Assembly: GCA_040399325.1 (NCBI GenBank)
Contig: JBBASJ010000002.1
Span: 1 to 64,000 of the forward strand
DNA from: RGUW01 sp040399325
GTDB taxonomy: Bacteria; Cyanobacteriota; Cyanobacteriia; PCC-6307; Cyanobiaceae
DNA length: 64,000 nt
Direction: 5' to 3'
Shown: piece after piece, positions 48,550 to 57,061 of the stretch
Layout: every line of letters starts with the position of its first letter
Numbering within the stretch: position 1 is the stretch's first letter
Position numbers and translations under genes: made by a program
Notes under the pieces: model-generated
Told to the model about the DNA's origin: nothing
What the model saw: only the letters and a program-made list of their open reading frames with translations
Database searches by the model: none

Positions 48550-49479
48550 GTGGACCGCCCCATGAAGCAACCGTCGGTCTGCACTGAGTGTCACGATCCG
48601 CGCTTCGAGCACCTGGTGCTGTTCAACGCCGAGCTTGAGCTGCTGGCCGATGGCTTCCGCTGGGTCGAAGGGCCGGTCTGGTTCGGTGACCACAACTGCC
48701 TGCTGTTCAACGACATTCCCAACAACCGCACCCTGCGCTGGAGCGAGCAGCACGGCGTCACGGTGTTCCGCACACCATCGGACTATGGCAATGGCCAGAC
48801 CCGGGACCGCCAGGGCCGCCTGATCTGCTGCCACCACAGCAGCCGCAGCCTGACCCGACTGGAACACGACGGGACGGTCACCAGCCTGGTGAGCCATGCC
48901 CGGGGCCATCGTCTCAATGCACCCAACGATGTGGTCGTCAAGCGCGACGGTTCGATCTGGTTCAGTGATCCCCTCTATGGCCTGATGAACGACTACGAGG
49001 GCGGTCGTCAGGAGTCGGAGCAGCCTCCGGCCGTGTATCGGTTGGATCCCGACAGTGGCGCGGTGGAGGCGGTCGCCAGCGATTTTGACGGTCCCAATGG
49101 TCTGGCCTTCTCGCCCGATGAGCGGTTGCTGTACGTGGCCGAGACCGGTGGCCCCGGCGCCGCCGAGCCGCGCCAGTGGATTCGCCGGTTCGTTGTCGGC
49201 GACGACGGCCGCAGCCTCAGCGGCGGGGAGATGTTTCACAGGATCACCCCCGGCTGGGCCGATGGTTTCAAGGTGGATGAGGCGGGCAACCTGTGGTGCA
49301 GCGCCGCCGACGGCGTGCACTGCATCGCCCCCGATGGCACCCTGATCGGCAAGGTGCTCGTGCCGGCGCGGGTGTCCAATCTCTGTTTCGGCGACCGCCA
49401 CCACAGTCGCCTGTTCATCTGCGCCTCCAAGGCCATCTACAGCCTCTTCACCAACACCCGCGGCGCCGCAGCGCCTTGA
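48550..49479 (+). CDS. SMP-30/gluconolactonase-like protein
   Basis: A 309-aa six-bladed beta-propeller of the SMP-30/LRE family, which hydrolyses sugar lactones with a divalent metal. The metal-site Glu in RWVEGPVWF (about 38-46), Asn in LNAPNDVVVKRDGSIWFSDP and Asp in WADGFKVDEAGNLWCSAADG (the last ligand region) are present. GTG 48550 starts immediately after the cupin stop; ATG 48562 would shorten it by four residues. Context suggests a lactone step in a sugar- or acid-degradation route. Confidence 0.82.
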   Translation: MDRPMKQPSVCTECHDPRFEHLVLFNAELELLADGFRWVEGPVWFGDHNCLLFNDIPNNRTLRWSEQHGVTVFRTPSDYGNGQTRDRQGRLICCHHSSRSLTRLEHDGTVTSLVSHARGHRLNAPNDVVVKRDGSIWFSDPLYGLMNDYEGGRQESEQPPAVYRLDPDSGAVEAVASDFDGPNGLAFSPDERLLYVAETGGPGAAEPRQWIRRFVVGDDGRSLSGGEMFHRITPGWADGFKVDEAGNLWCSAADGVHCIAPDGTLIGKVLVPARVSNLCFGDRHHSRLFICASKAIYSLFTNTRGAAAP

Positions 49480-49500
49480 TTGTTCGTTCCTGATCACCGC

Positions 49501-49761
49501 ATGGCCAATCCCTCCCTGGAAACATTCCTGAAACAGGTCAAGGCGGATCCCGCCCTGCTGCAGCGCCTGCAGGCCTGCCCCAACCTCGACGCCATGGCCC
49601 GGCTCGGCGCCGAACTCGGCTTTGTGTTCAGTGGCGTCGATCTGGTGCGGCACCAGGCCGAGGCCACCCTCCGCCTCAGCGAGCCTGAGCTGGAGGCGGC
49701 AGCCGCAGGGGTGAGCCTGGAGGGTCACCTGTGGCTGATGCAGATCGTCTGGCCGAACTGA
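49501..49761 (+). CDS. Nif11-like small protein, 86 aa
   Basis: The opening (LETFLKQVKADPALLQRLQA, then AMARLGAELGFVFSGVDLV) matches the Nif11 domain that forms leaders of some peptide natural products. The end (LEAAAAGVSLEGHLWLMQIV) includes an A-A-A-A-G stretch like a protease cleavage region but the following 17 residues lack Cys/Ser/Thr density expected for a modified core. It starts 21 bp after the lactonase and overlaps the next gene (TGATG), so it is fully part of the operon. Its role here is unclear. Confidence 0.65.
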   Translation: MANPSLETFLKQVKADPALLQRLQACPNLDAMARLGAELGFVFSGVDLVRHQAEATLRLSEPELEAAAAGVSLEGHLWLMQIVWPN

Positions 49762-50204
49762 TGCTGTCCTGCCATCAGCTCGAGCTGCGCGATGTGCGGC
49801 TGATCGTCGCAGCGGCCCATACCGCTGCCGCCGCCCACGGCGACACCACTGGCACGGCGCGGGTGAGCATTGCCGTCGTTGATGCCGGCGGCCACCTGTT
49901 GAGCCTCGATCGCTGCGACGGGGCCAGCCCCGCCAGCGCCGAGACCGCCATGGCCAAGGCGCGCATGGCGGCGCTCAACGGCAAAGCCACCGCCCCGCAG
50001 GAACAGGCGATCAACAACGAGCGCCCGGCCCTGGCCCAACTGGCCGGCATCTTCGGCCAGCCCGCCGTGGCGATGGCCGGAGGAATTCCGCTGCTGCACA
50101 ACGGGCATTGTCTCGGCGCTATCGGCGTCTCGGGCATGACACCCGAGATCGACCTGGCCATTGCCGAAGCAGGCGCAGCCATTGTCACAACACTGACGCC
50201 ATGA
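49761..50204 (+). CDS. GlcG/HbpS-like (DUF336) protein
   Basis: A 147-aa protein of the GlcG/HbpS family, with VSIAVVDAGGHLLSLDRCDG, the A-x-x-K-A-R helix (TAMAKARMAALNGKATAP), and the Gly-rich GGIPLLHNGHCLGAIGVSGM typical of the family. HbpS-type members bind haem; others sit in degradation operons as cofactor or small-molecule binders. ATG 49761 overlaps the Nif11 stop; GTG 49731 is also in frame. It overlaps the next gene by ATGA. Confidence 0.78.
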   Translation: MLSCHQLELRDVRLIVAAAHTAAAAHGDTTGTARVSIAVVDAGGHLLSLDRCDGASPASAETAMAKARMAALNGKATAPQEQAINNERPALAQLAGIFGQPAVAMAGGIPLLHNGHCLGAIGVSGMTPEIDLAIAEAGAAIVTTLTP

Positions 50205-51181
50205 CGATCGCGACCGGCACCAACCCACGCGTGCTGCAGCTGGGCTTCACCACGGCCGACAGCGATCGCAGCGTCGACTTCTACAGCCGCTACCTCGGCT
50301 TCAGCCCGGTTCAGACCCAGCTCCTCGAGGGCGGTCCCTACGGGACACTGCTGGGCCTGCCCCAGGGGCGATTCAGATTGGTGAGGCTGCGTCTGGGGGA
50401 GGAGTGCCTCGAACTCACCCAGGTTCTCGACCCCGGGCCCGGAAAGCGACCCGGGGAGCCGATTGACGCCGATTCGCGCAGCTGCGACCTGTGGTTCCAG
50501 CATCTGTGCCTGGTCACCAGCGATCTCGATGCCGCCCTGCAACGGCTCCAGCCCGCCCTGGATCGGGGCCTGGCCGCCCCGATCTCTAGGGCACCGCAGA
50601 CGCTGCCGAACTGGAACCGGGCCGCCGCCGGCATCCGGGCCTTCAAGTTCAAGGACCCCGAGGGCCACAATCTGGAACTGCTGCAGTTCCCGGCCGACAA
50701 AGGCGACCCCCGCTGGCACCACGGCGCAGGCCTGCTCGGCATTGACCACAGTGCGATCAGCATCAGCGACAGCGCACGCAGCGCGCGCTTCTATGACGAT
50801 CTGCTGGGGATGCGCCTGGGTGGCGATGGCATCAACAGTGGCCCCACCCAGGACGCCCTCGACAACCTCGAGCAGACCGAGGTGCGCATCACCGCCCATC
50901 GCTGCAGCCGGGGAGCCGGCATCGAATGCCTCGACTACCAGGCCCCCAACCGCGGCCGACCGCGGCCCGCCGACCTCTCGGCGGCCGATCTGGCCCACTG
51001 GCAGATCCGTCTGCAGGTTGACGATCTGGATGCGCTGGTCGAGCGTGTCAAAGCCTTCGGCGGCTCCATCGTTGGAGCAGGTCCGTTGGACCTGGGCGCC
51101 CAGCAGCAGGCCGTCGGTGCCCGTCGGGCCCTGCAGGTCGCCGATCCTGATGGCCACCGTCTGCAACTGGTGGAGGCCTGA
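50201..51181 (+). CDS. VOC-superfamily (glyoxalase/dioxygenase-like) protein
   Basis: A 326-aa protein with two vicinal-oxygen-chelate modules: the first from LQLGFTTADSDRSVDFYSRY with FKFKDPEGHNLELLQFP (metal-type His/Glu pair, about 150-165), the second from GIDHSAISISDSARSARFYD with LQVADPDGHRLQLVEA at the end. Such two-module proteins include extradiol dioxygenases and glyoxalases. Metal ligands look kept in both, although the exact chemistry is undefined. It overlaps the GlcG-like gene and precedes the Cax gene by 3 bp. Confidence 0.8.
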   Translation: MTIATGTNPRVLQLGFTTADSDRSVDFYSRYLGFSPVQTQLLEGGPYGTLLGLPQGRFRLVRLRLGEECLELTQVLDPGPGKRPGEPIDADSRSCDLWFQHLCLVTSDLDAALQRLQPALDRGLAAPISRAPQTLPNWNRAAAGIRAFKFKDPEGHNLELLQFPADKGDPRWHHGAGLLGIDHSAISISDSARSARFYDDLLGMRLGGDGINSGPTQDALDNLEQTEVRITAHRCSRGAGIECLDYQAPNRGRPRPADLSAADLAHWQIRLQVDDLDALVERVKAFGGSIVGAGPLDLGAQQQAVGARRALQVADPDGHRLQLVEA

Positions 51182-51187
51182 TCGTTG
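51172..51187 (+). promoter_or_regulatory. Shine-Dalgarno site that fixes the TTG start of cax
   Basis: GGAGG at 51172-51176 sits 8 nt before TTG 51185. This spacing supports TTG as the true start of the antiporter and indicates active translation despite the rare start codon. Confidence 0.55.
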
Positions 51188-52300
51188 GGGCTGAGTCGCC
51201 TGCTGCTGCCCCCGCCACGCTGGCGTGTGCTGTTGCTGGCCACCCTGCTGATGTTGTGGCCGCACCAGGGCACCCTGTTCAGCGGCCTGTCGGGGCACCT
51301 GCTGCAATTCGGGCTGAGTGGGTTGGCCCTGGTCCCGCTGGCGATCGTGCTCAGCCAGCTCGTGGAAGAACTGGTCGAGCACCTGGGGGCCAGGCTCGGT
51401 GGTCTGGTGAGTGTGGTGTTCGGCAACGTGGTCGAACTGCTGGTCGCGATCAACGCCCTCAGCAGCGGCCTGTATCCCCTGGTGGTGACGAGCATCGCCG
51501 GCTCGGTGGTGATCAACTGCCTGCTGGTGCTCGGCGTGAGCATCGTGATCGCCACGCGACGGGAGCAATCCGTGGACATCGACCCCCACAGCCGCGATCT
51601 GCACACACAGCAACTGTTGATGAGCGCAATCCTGCTGGCTCTGCCCTCGGTCTTCTACCAGCAGGGTCTGGGATCGGCGCTGCAAGGTAGCAATCAGGCC
51701 GATGCCTTCAGCATCTACTCGGCGTTGGTCGCTGTGATGGGGCTCGCTTACTACGCGTTGGCCTTCATCTCACCCCTGGCGCGCCAGAGCCTGCCGCAAC
51801 AGCAGCCTGCCGTTGCCAAGACCGGCAGCCCGCGGCAGTCACTGCCTGCTGTGGTGCTTGCCCTTGCCGCCATCACAGGGCTGATCGCCGTGGTCTCGGA
51901 CCGACTGGTGGTGGCCCTCGAGTTGGTGGTCGATGGCTCCCATCTCAACGCGCTGTTCGTGGGGCTGTTTCTCTTGCCCCTGTTCTCCTGCCTGTCTGAG
52001 GCTCTTGTGGCCTTCAGGGCGGCCTCCCGTCAGCAGATGCAGCTGGTCATGACCAGCACGGTTGAATCGAGTCTGCAGCTGCTGTTGTTCGTGCTGCCCC
52101 TGCTGGTCTTGGTGGGCATCCCGATGGGCCGGTACCTGCATCTGAGCCTGCCGCCGGTGGCGTTGGCGGCACTGGCCATCGCGATCGTGATGATCGGGCG
52201 TATCACCGACAACCGCAACGTCAACTGGTACGAGGGGGTTCAGCTGATCGTGCTGCTCACCGCCATGGCCACGGGTGCCCTGCTGCTGGTGAAGCCCTGA
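51185..52300 (+). CDS. cax: Ca2+/H+ antiporter (CaCA/Cax family)
   Basis: A 371-aa membrane protein with about 11 helices. Two alpha-repeats are visible: LSQLVEELVEHLGARLGGLV with VFGNVVELLVAINAL (the c1 region, GNxxE), and PLFSCLSEALVAFRAASRQQ with STVESSLQLLLFVLPLLVLV (the c2 region). These carry the acidic residues that bind Ca2+ in Cax exchangers. The second repeat has S-C-L-S-E where many Cax proteins have G-N-A-A-E, so the site is slightly altered. It exports Ca2+ in exchange for H+. It is the last gene of the ridA operon, an odd partner for a catabolic cluster, and its end overlaps glgX by 61 bp. Confidence 0.8.
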   Translation: MGLSRLLLPPPRWRVLLLATLLMLWPHQGTLFSGLSGHLLQFGLSGLALVPLAIVLSQLVEELVEHLGARLGGLVSVVFGNVVELLVAINALSSGLYPLVVTSIAGSVVINCLLVLGVSIVIATRREQSVDIDPHSRDLHTQQLLMSAILLALPSVFYQQGLGSALQGSNQADAFSIYSALVAVMGLAYYALAFISPLARQSLPQQQPAVAKTGSPRQSLPAVVLALAAITGLIAVVSDRLVVALELVVDGSHLNALFVGLFLLPLFSCLSEALVAFRAASRQQMQLVMTSTVESSLQLLLFVLPLLVLVGIPMGRYLHLSLPPVALAALAIAIVMIGRITDNRNVNWYEGVQLIVLLTAMATGALLLVKP

Positions 52301-54513
52301 TGACCTGCGATCAACACCAGCACTGAACGGGGACCGACCAGGGCACAGTCTTCCGTGATGGCCACGGCCCCATCCCAGGGGACCACATCCTCGGGCGCGG
52401 GCCGGGAGGTGTCGATCCAGCGGTGCCAGTTCTCAGCCCCAAAATCAGCTGCCGGCAGCTTGAAGGTCAACGGCTCCCACCAGGCGTTGATCATCAGACA
52501 GAGGCGGAAACGGTGGCTGCTGCTGGTCAGGGTCATCGCCAGTGACCGGGATTGTTCACTGAGGTCGGGCTCTCCGGGCTGCACACCGTTCCAGGTGATC
52601 TGATGGCGATGCAGCAGATCAGCCAGGCTGTAGGCGTCGCCGTCAATGACCACATCCCTGCGGTTGCGATAGGCGATCAGCTCTCTGACAAAGCGATGCA
52701 GATCGCTGTGCCGCTCCAGCAGGCCCCAGTCGAGCCAACTGATGGGGTTGTCCTGGCAGTAGGCGTTGTTGTTGCCCCCCTGACTGCGGCAGATCTCATC
52801 GCCCATGGCCAGCATCGGCGTACCCGATGACAGCATCAGCAGCGTCAGAAAATTGCGCATCTGCCGCTGCCGCAGGGCAACGATCTCGGGATCATCGCTG
52901 GGGCCTTCAACACCGCAGTTCCAACTGGCATTGTCATTGGACCCGTCGCGGTTGGCTTCACCGTTGGCGTCGTTGTGTTTGCCGTTGTAGCTGACCAGGT
53001 CTGCCAGGGTGAAACCGTCATGGCAGGTGATGAAATTGATGCTGGCCTCGGCTTCACGCCGCTTGGGGCCATAGATGTCGGGGCTGCCGATCAGCCGCTG
53101 GCTGACCGTCGCCACCTGCCCAGCATCGCCCTTGAGAAAGCGGCGCACGTCATCACGAAAGCGGCCGTTCCACTCCTGCCAGCGGTCGCCCACGAACGAA
53201 CCCACCTGATACAGGCCTGCGGCATCCCAGGCTTCGGCGATCAGCTTGGTGCCAGCCAGCACAGGATCGGTGTCAAGGTCCCACAGGATCGGAGGCCGCG
53301 GCACGGGATGGCCCGACTCATCGCGTGCCAGCACCGACGCCAGGTCAAAACGAAAGCCGTCGATATGAAACTGCTGAACCCAGTGGCGCAGGCTGTGGCG
53401 GATCAGCCGCCGCACCACCGGGTTATTGCCGTTGAAGGTGTTGAAACAGCCGGTGACGTCGAGATAACGGCCGGGATCAGCAGGATCCAGCAGGTAGTAG
53501 TCGGCATTGGCCAGGCCGCGATAACTGAACGTGGGACCTGTGGCATCGGCTTCGGCGGTGTGATTGAACACCACATCCAGAATCACCTCGATGCCCGCCC
53601 GATGCAGGGCCTTGACCATGTCGCGAAATTCATCGAGCACCGCCAGGGCATCACCGCCACCGCGCCAGGCACTGCTGTAACCGTGGTGAGGCACCAGAAA
53701 GGAAATCGGCTGGTATCCCCAGTAATTGGGCAGACCTCTGGGAGCATCCTGCGGATCAAACTGAAACACCGGCAGCAATTCGACTGCGGTGACACCCAGA
53801 TCCTGCAGGTAGGGGATCTTGGCGATCAGCCCCCTGTAGGTACCGGCCGTCGCCGGATCAAGACCGGCCGACGGGTGGGCGGTGAACCCTTTGACATGCA
53901 GCTCGTAGACGATGGCCTCACGCACCGGGCGGTTGAGCGGGCGATCGCCCTGCCAGTCGTAGAGGTCAAGGTCGGCGACAACACTCTTGAGCGCCCCTGC
54001 CCAGCCATGCTCGCCGGCGGCCTGACCCTGCTGGCGCCGATAGGACGCAGGCACCGCCACCCCCAAGCCGTAGGGATCGAGCAGGAGCTGTTGCGGGTCA
54101 CACCACAGGCCTGCTGAGGGCTGGTTGGGACCGTGCACCCGGTAGCCATAGAGCTGCCCGGCAGCAAGCCCCGCCACCCTCCCGTGCCAGTAGTGACCGG
54201 TGCGATGCTCCTCACCCTGAAGGGGTAGGACGGCTGCCGGCTGGGCATCCTCGAGACGATCGAAGAGCAACAGCTCAACAGCGGCGGCATCGCGCGCATA
54301 AAGACTGAAATTGACACCGCCCTGCTCGACCGTGGCACCNNNNNNNNNNNNNNNNNNNNNNNNNNNNNNNNNNNNNNNNNNNNNNNNNNNNNNNNNNNNN
54401 NNNNNNNNNNNNNNNNNNNNNNNNNNNNNNNNNNNNNNNACCGTGGCACCGAGCACCGTGGCGCCGAGCGGTGCAGCACACCCGGGTGTCAGCGTGCACA
54501 GGGTTGCCGCCAT
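52240..54513 (-). CDS. glgX: Glycogen debranching enzyme (GlgX/isoamylase)
   Basis: A GH13 enzyme that cleaves alpha-1,6 branches of glycogen; about 724 known residues plus a gap. Order: an N-terminal CBM48-type domain (VNFSLYARDAAAVELLLFDR), catalytic barrel with VVFNHTAEAD, nucleophile in DGFRFDLASVL, acid/base Glu in LIAEAWDAAG, and FITCHDGFTLADLVSYN, then a C-terminal beta domain. The start is ATG 54513 (or 54522), followed by TPGCAAPLGATVLGAT, where a 15-bp repeat encoding L-G-A-T-V has expanded at the conserved P-L-G-A-T site and contains the 100-N gap. The 3' end overlaps cax. Confidence 0.9.
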   Translation of the reverse strand: MAATLCTLTPGCAAPLGATVLGATXXXXXXXXXXXXXXXXXXXXXXXXXXXXXXXXXXGATVEQGGVNFSLYARDAAAVELLLFDRLEDAQPAAVLPLQGEEHRTGHYWHGRVAGLAAGQLYGYRVHGPNQPSAGLWCDPQQLLLDPYGLGVAVPASYRRQQGQAAGEHGWAGALKSVVADLDLYDWQGDRPLNRPVREAIVYELHVKGFTAHPSAGLDPATAGTYRGLIAKIPYLQDLGVTAVELLPVFQFDPQDAPRGLPNYWGYQPISFLVPHHGYSSAWRGGGDALAVLDEFRDMVKALHRAGIEVILDVVFNHTAEADATGPTFSYRGLANADYYLLDPADPGRYLDVTGCFNTFNGNNPVVRRLIRHSLRHWVQQFHIDGFRFDLASVLARDESGHPVPRPPILWDLDTDPVLAGTKLIAEAWDAAGLYQVGSFVGDRWQEWNGRFRDDVRRFLKGDAGQVATVSQRLIGSPDIYGPKRREAEASINFITCHDGFTLADLVSYNGKHNDANGEANRDGSNDNASWNCGVEGPSDDPEIVALRQRQMRNFLTLLMLSSGTPMLAMGDEICRSQGGNNNAYCQDNPISWLDWGLLERHSDLHRFVRELIAYRNRRDVVIDGDAYSLADLLHRHQITWNGVQPGEPDLSEQSRSLAMTLTSSSHRFRLCLMINAWWEPLTFKLPAADFGAENWHRWIDTSRPAPEDVVPWDGAVAITEDCALVGPRSVLVLIAGHQGFTSSRAPVAMAVSSTIS
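54340..54439. other. Assembly gap (100 N) in the glgX N-terminal repeat
   Basis: Both flanks have units of the 15-bp sequence caccgtggcaccgag (minus strand: L-G-A-T-V). Copy number is unknown; because the unit is 15 bp, expansion keeps the frame. Confidence 0.92.
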
Positions 54514-54580
54514 GGTCAACATGGGTTGTGCCATCTGCTCCGATGATGGCCCGAAAGCGTGCACCCGTCTGCCGATCGCC

Positions 54581-55909
54581 ATGGCTCCTTCATCCACCTC
54601 GGTGCCAGAACGGCTGCGCGCCGATCTGAAGCAGGTGCTGCAGCTGGCCCTGGTGGGCGTTCTGGTCGGCCTGGCCTGCTGGCCGCTGAATCTGGTCGAC
54701 CACTGGCAGGACCTGCTGCTGCAGCGCCTGCCGGCATTCAACGGTGGTTCCTGGAACCCGGCCCTGGCGATCCAGGCCTGTGTTCCGCTGATCGTGATGC
54801 CGGTGTTGCTGGCACTGCAGGCACGCCCCTGGCGTGAGGGCAGCGGTTCAGGCATCCCCCAGGCGATGCTGAGCGTGGAGACCCCCGAGCAGGCCGCCAC
54901 GCTGATGTCGCCGTCGTCGACGGTCAAGCGCCTCAGCCTCTGGTCGATCGCCAGCCTGGCCCTCTTGTCACTGGGCCGGGAGGGGCCTGTGGTGCAGGTG
55001 GGGGGAGCGGTTGCCCAGGCCCTGCGCAGTCGCTGGCCCGGGCTGCTGGCCCGCATCCCCGCGACCAATCTGCTGGCCGTGAGCGCCGGTGCAGGCCTGG
55101 CCGGAGGTTTCAACGCGCCGCTCATGGGTGTGGTCTTTGTTGCCGAAGAGCTGTGCGGCCGATTTGGAGCCCAGCTGATCTGGCCGGCTCTTGTGATCTG
55201 CGCAGTCGCGGCAGAGGTCAGCAACCTGGGCGGGCAGCCCCAGTTCACCCTGGGGCTCGTTCACCTGAACCCCCAGGAGATCGATCAGATCAAGCTGGGT
55301 GTGGGGTTGGGCGTGTGTGCAGGGGCGATGGGAGGCCTGTTTGCCCGGCTGTTGTTCGAAAGCACCCGTCGCCTGATACCCCGTGCCCAGCAACACCCAT
55401 GGCGCTCAGGCCTGCTGCTGGGCGGACTGCTCAGCCTGCTGTTGGTGCTCAGTGGCGGCAACAGCGGCGGCGATGGGGAGGCACTGATGGCGTGGATGCT
55501 CGCCGACCCGCTGGGCCACCACGTGAGCGTCGGTGATCTGGTCGGACGCCTTATCGGCCCGTGCCTGAGTCTGGGAGCCGGCATTCCCGGTGGCCTGATC
55601 GATCCAGCCCTCACGATCGGAGCTGTCACCGGCCAATTGATCAGCGATGCGTTGCAGCTGGGCAGCCTGGGTATCGCCATCGGCATGGCAGCCGGATTGG
55701 CGGGCGCCACCCAACTTCCGGTGATGAGCCTGGTGTTTGCCCTGCACATGGCGGGCGATCAGCAGCTGCTAATCGGAATCATGGTGGCCTCGGTCATCGG
55801 CGCCTACACCGGCCGGCTCTGGATGATGAAACCGATCTATCACGCCCTGACCGATCTGCTGCAGGAGAGGCGAGGGGTCCTTAAGTTGGAACCGAATCAG
55901 ACCACCTGA
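54581..55909 (+). CDS. ClC-family chloride channel/transporter
   Basis: A 442-aa protein with about 16-18 hydrophobic segments. The three selectivity motifs are present: G-S-G-I-P (88-92), G-R-E-G-P (132-136, with the gating Glu134) and G-I-P-G-G-L-I-D-P (about 336-344). Gating Glu is kept; the proton-pathway Glu of exchangers was not located, so channel versus Cl-/H+ exchange is open. It is divergent from glgX (68 bp between starts) and begins a small operon with DoxX and a hydrolase. Confidence 0.85.
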   Translation: MAPSSTSVPERLRADLKQVLQLALVGVLVGLACWPLNLVDHWQDLLLQRLPAFNGGSWNPALAIQACVPLIVMPVLLALQARPWREGSGSGIPQAMLSVETPEQAATLMSPSSTVKRLSLWSIASLALLSLGREGPVVQVGGAVAQALRSRWPGLLARIPATNLLAVSAGAGLAGGFNAPLMGVVFVAEELCGRFGAQLIWPALVICAVAAEVSNLGGQPQFTLGLVHLNPQEIDQIKLGVGLGVCAGAMGGLFARLLFESTRRLIPRAQQHPWRSGLLLGGLLSLLLVLSGGNSGGDGEALMAWMLADPLGHHVSVGDLVGRLIGPCLSLGAGIPGGLIDPALTIGAVTGQLISDALQLGSLGIAIGMAAGLAGATQLPVMSLVFALHMAGDQQLLIGIMVASVIGAYTGRLWMMKPIYHALTDLLQERRGVLKLEPNQTT

Positions 55910-55924
55910 GGTGGCCCCGTCGCG

Positions 55925-56422
55925 ATGCCCATCACGATTGTCGAACTCATCGTGCCAAGCGCGCCATCAACACTCGCCCAGGCTGCGCTGCTGGTGCTGC
56001 GGGTGTTCGTGGGCATCTGCTTCATCCGCCATGGCTGGCCCAAACTGCGCAACCTCAAGACCTGGTCAGAGGCTCTCAAGACACCGGCCTGGCTCTGCTT
56101 TCTGTCTGCCTTCTCGATGTGGGGAGCCGGTATCGCCCTGATTCCAGGCCTGCTGACTCCCCTGGCAGCTCTGGCGATCGCGGGGTCGATGGCCTACGCC
56201 ATGCTGCTGGAGATCCGCCTTGGATTTCCATTCATTGCCCCGGATCCCTATCAGATCCCTGAGGGTGATTACGCCGGTCCGATGGGCGTGGGCGAACCCC
56301 CCAGCTGGGAGAAGGCCGCCATGTATGTGGTGATGTGCGGCGTGTTGGCGACCTGTGGCGGTGGTCTGTGGTCACTCGACAACCTGCTGATCGCCGATCT
56401 GCTGCAGGCCATGACCACCTGA
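55925..56422 (+). CDS. DoxX-family membrane protein
   Basis: A 165-aa protein with four hydrophobic helices, starting at ATG 55925. LLVLRVFVGICFIRHGWPKL is the DoxX signature, with the conserved His-Gly and the second-helix W-G-A-G motif (FSMWGAGIALIPGLLTPLAA). Members act in quinone-linked or thiosulfate-related redox in other organisms, but most are uncharacterised. The stop overlaps the start of the next gene (TGATG). Confidence 0.8.
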   Translation: MPITIVELIVPSAPSTLAQAALLVLRVFVGICFIRHGWPKLRNLKTWSEALKTPAWLCFLSAFSMWGAGIALIPGLLTPLAALAIAGSMAYAMLLEIRLGFPFIAPDPYQIPEGDYAGPMGVGEPPSWEKAAMYVVMCGVLATCGGGLWSLDNLLIADLLQAMTT

Positions 56423-57042
56423 TGCAGCGTCCGCCGCTGGTCCTGGTGCACGGGCTGTGGGACACCCCACGGTTGTTTGATCGACTGCTGGCCCATCTCG
56501 ACGGGGCGTTCCCCCAGGTGCTGGTGCCCCACCTGCCTCACGGGCTGGGACGTGTGCCGATCGAGACCATGGCCCGCTGGCTCAACCACGAGATCAACGG
56601 TGCTTTTGGCGCCCACAGCACGGTCGACATCCTCGGCTTTTCCATGGGCGGGCTGATCAGCCGCTGCTGGATCCAGGAGCACGAAGGTCACAGCCGCACG
56701 CGCCGGTTCGTGTGCGTGGGCAGTCCACAGCGCGGGACCCTTACGGCCCAGCTGGTGCCCCGGCGTTGGTTGCCGAGCATTGCCGACATGAAACTGGGTA
56801 GCTCTTTTGTGCGTCGGCTGGAAAGGGCGCGACAACAACAGCCAGAGCAGCTGGAACAGATCGAATGCCACAGCTTCTACTGCCAGCTTGACCTGATGGT
56901 GGTTCCGGCTTGGCGCGGCGTGCTGCCCGTGGGCTCACGCCGCGCGCTGCCGGTATGGACGCATCCCCAGCTGATCATGCATCCGGTCGCAATCCAAGAA
57001 GTGGCAGAGACCCTTCTGCAGGATCCGATCAAACGGGGGTGA
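56422..57042 (+). CDS. Alpha/beta-hydrolase, lipase-like
   Basis: A 206-aa hydrolase. The oxyanion-hole motif L-V-H-G-L (8-12) and nucleophile elbow G-F-S74-M-G-G are seen, with a late His in VWTHPQLIMHP; an Asp/Glu partner was not assigned. Related to triacylglycerol-lipase-like proteins of cyanobacteria. It has no signal peptide. It is translationally coupled to the DoxX gene and faces the cupin gene, with 19 bp between stops. Confidence 0.8.
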   Translation: MQRPPLVLVHGLWDTPRLFDRLLAHLDGAFPQVLVPHLPHGLGRVPIETMARWLNHEINGAFGAHSTVDILGFSMGGLISRCWIQEHEGHSRTRRFVCVGSPQRGTLTAQLVPRRWLPSIADMKLGSSFVRRLERARQQQPEQLEQIECHSFYCQLDLMVVPAWRGVLPVGSRRALPVWTHPQLIMHPVAIQEVAETLLQDPIKRG

Positions 57043-57061
57043 TCGCCGACGGGCGAGCGAC

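Noticed and set aside
49775..51685. 636-codon minus-strand frame
   Set aside because: Opposite GlcG-like, VOC and Cax genes, all of which have family motifs on the plus strand.
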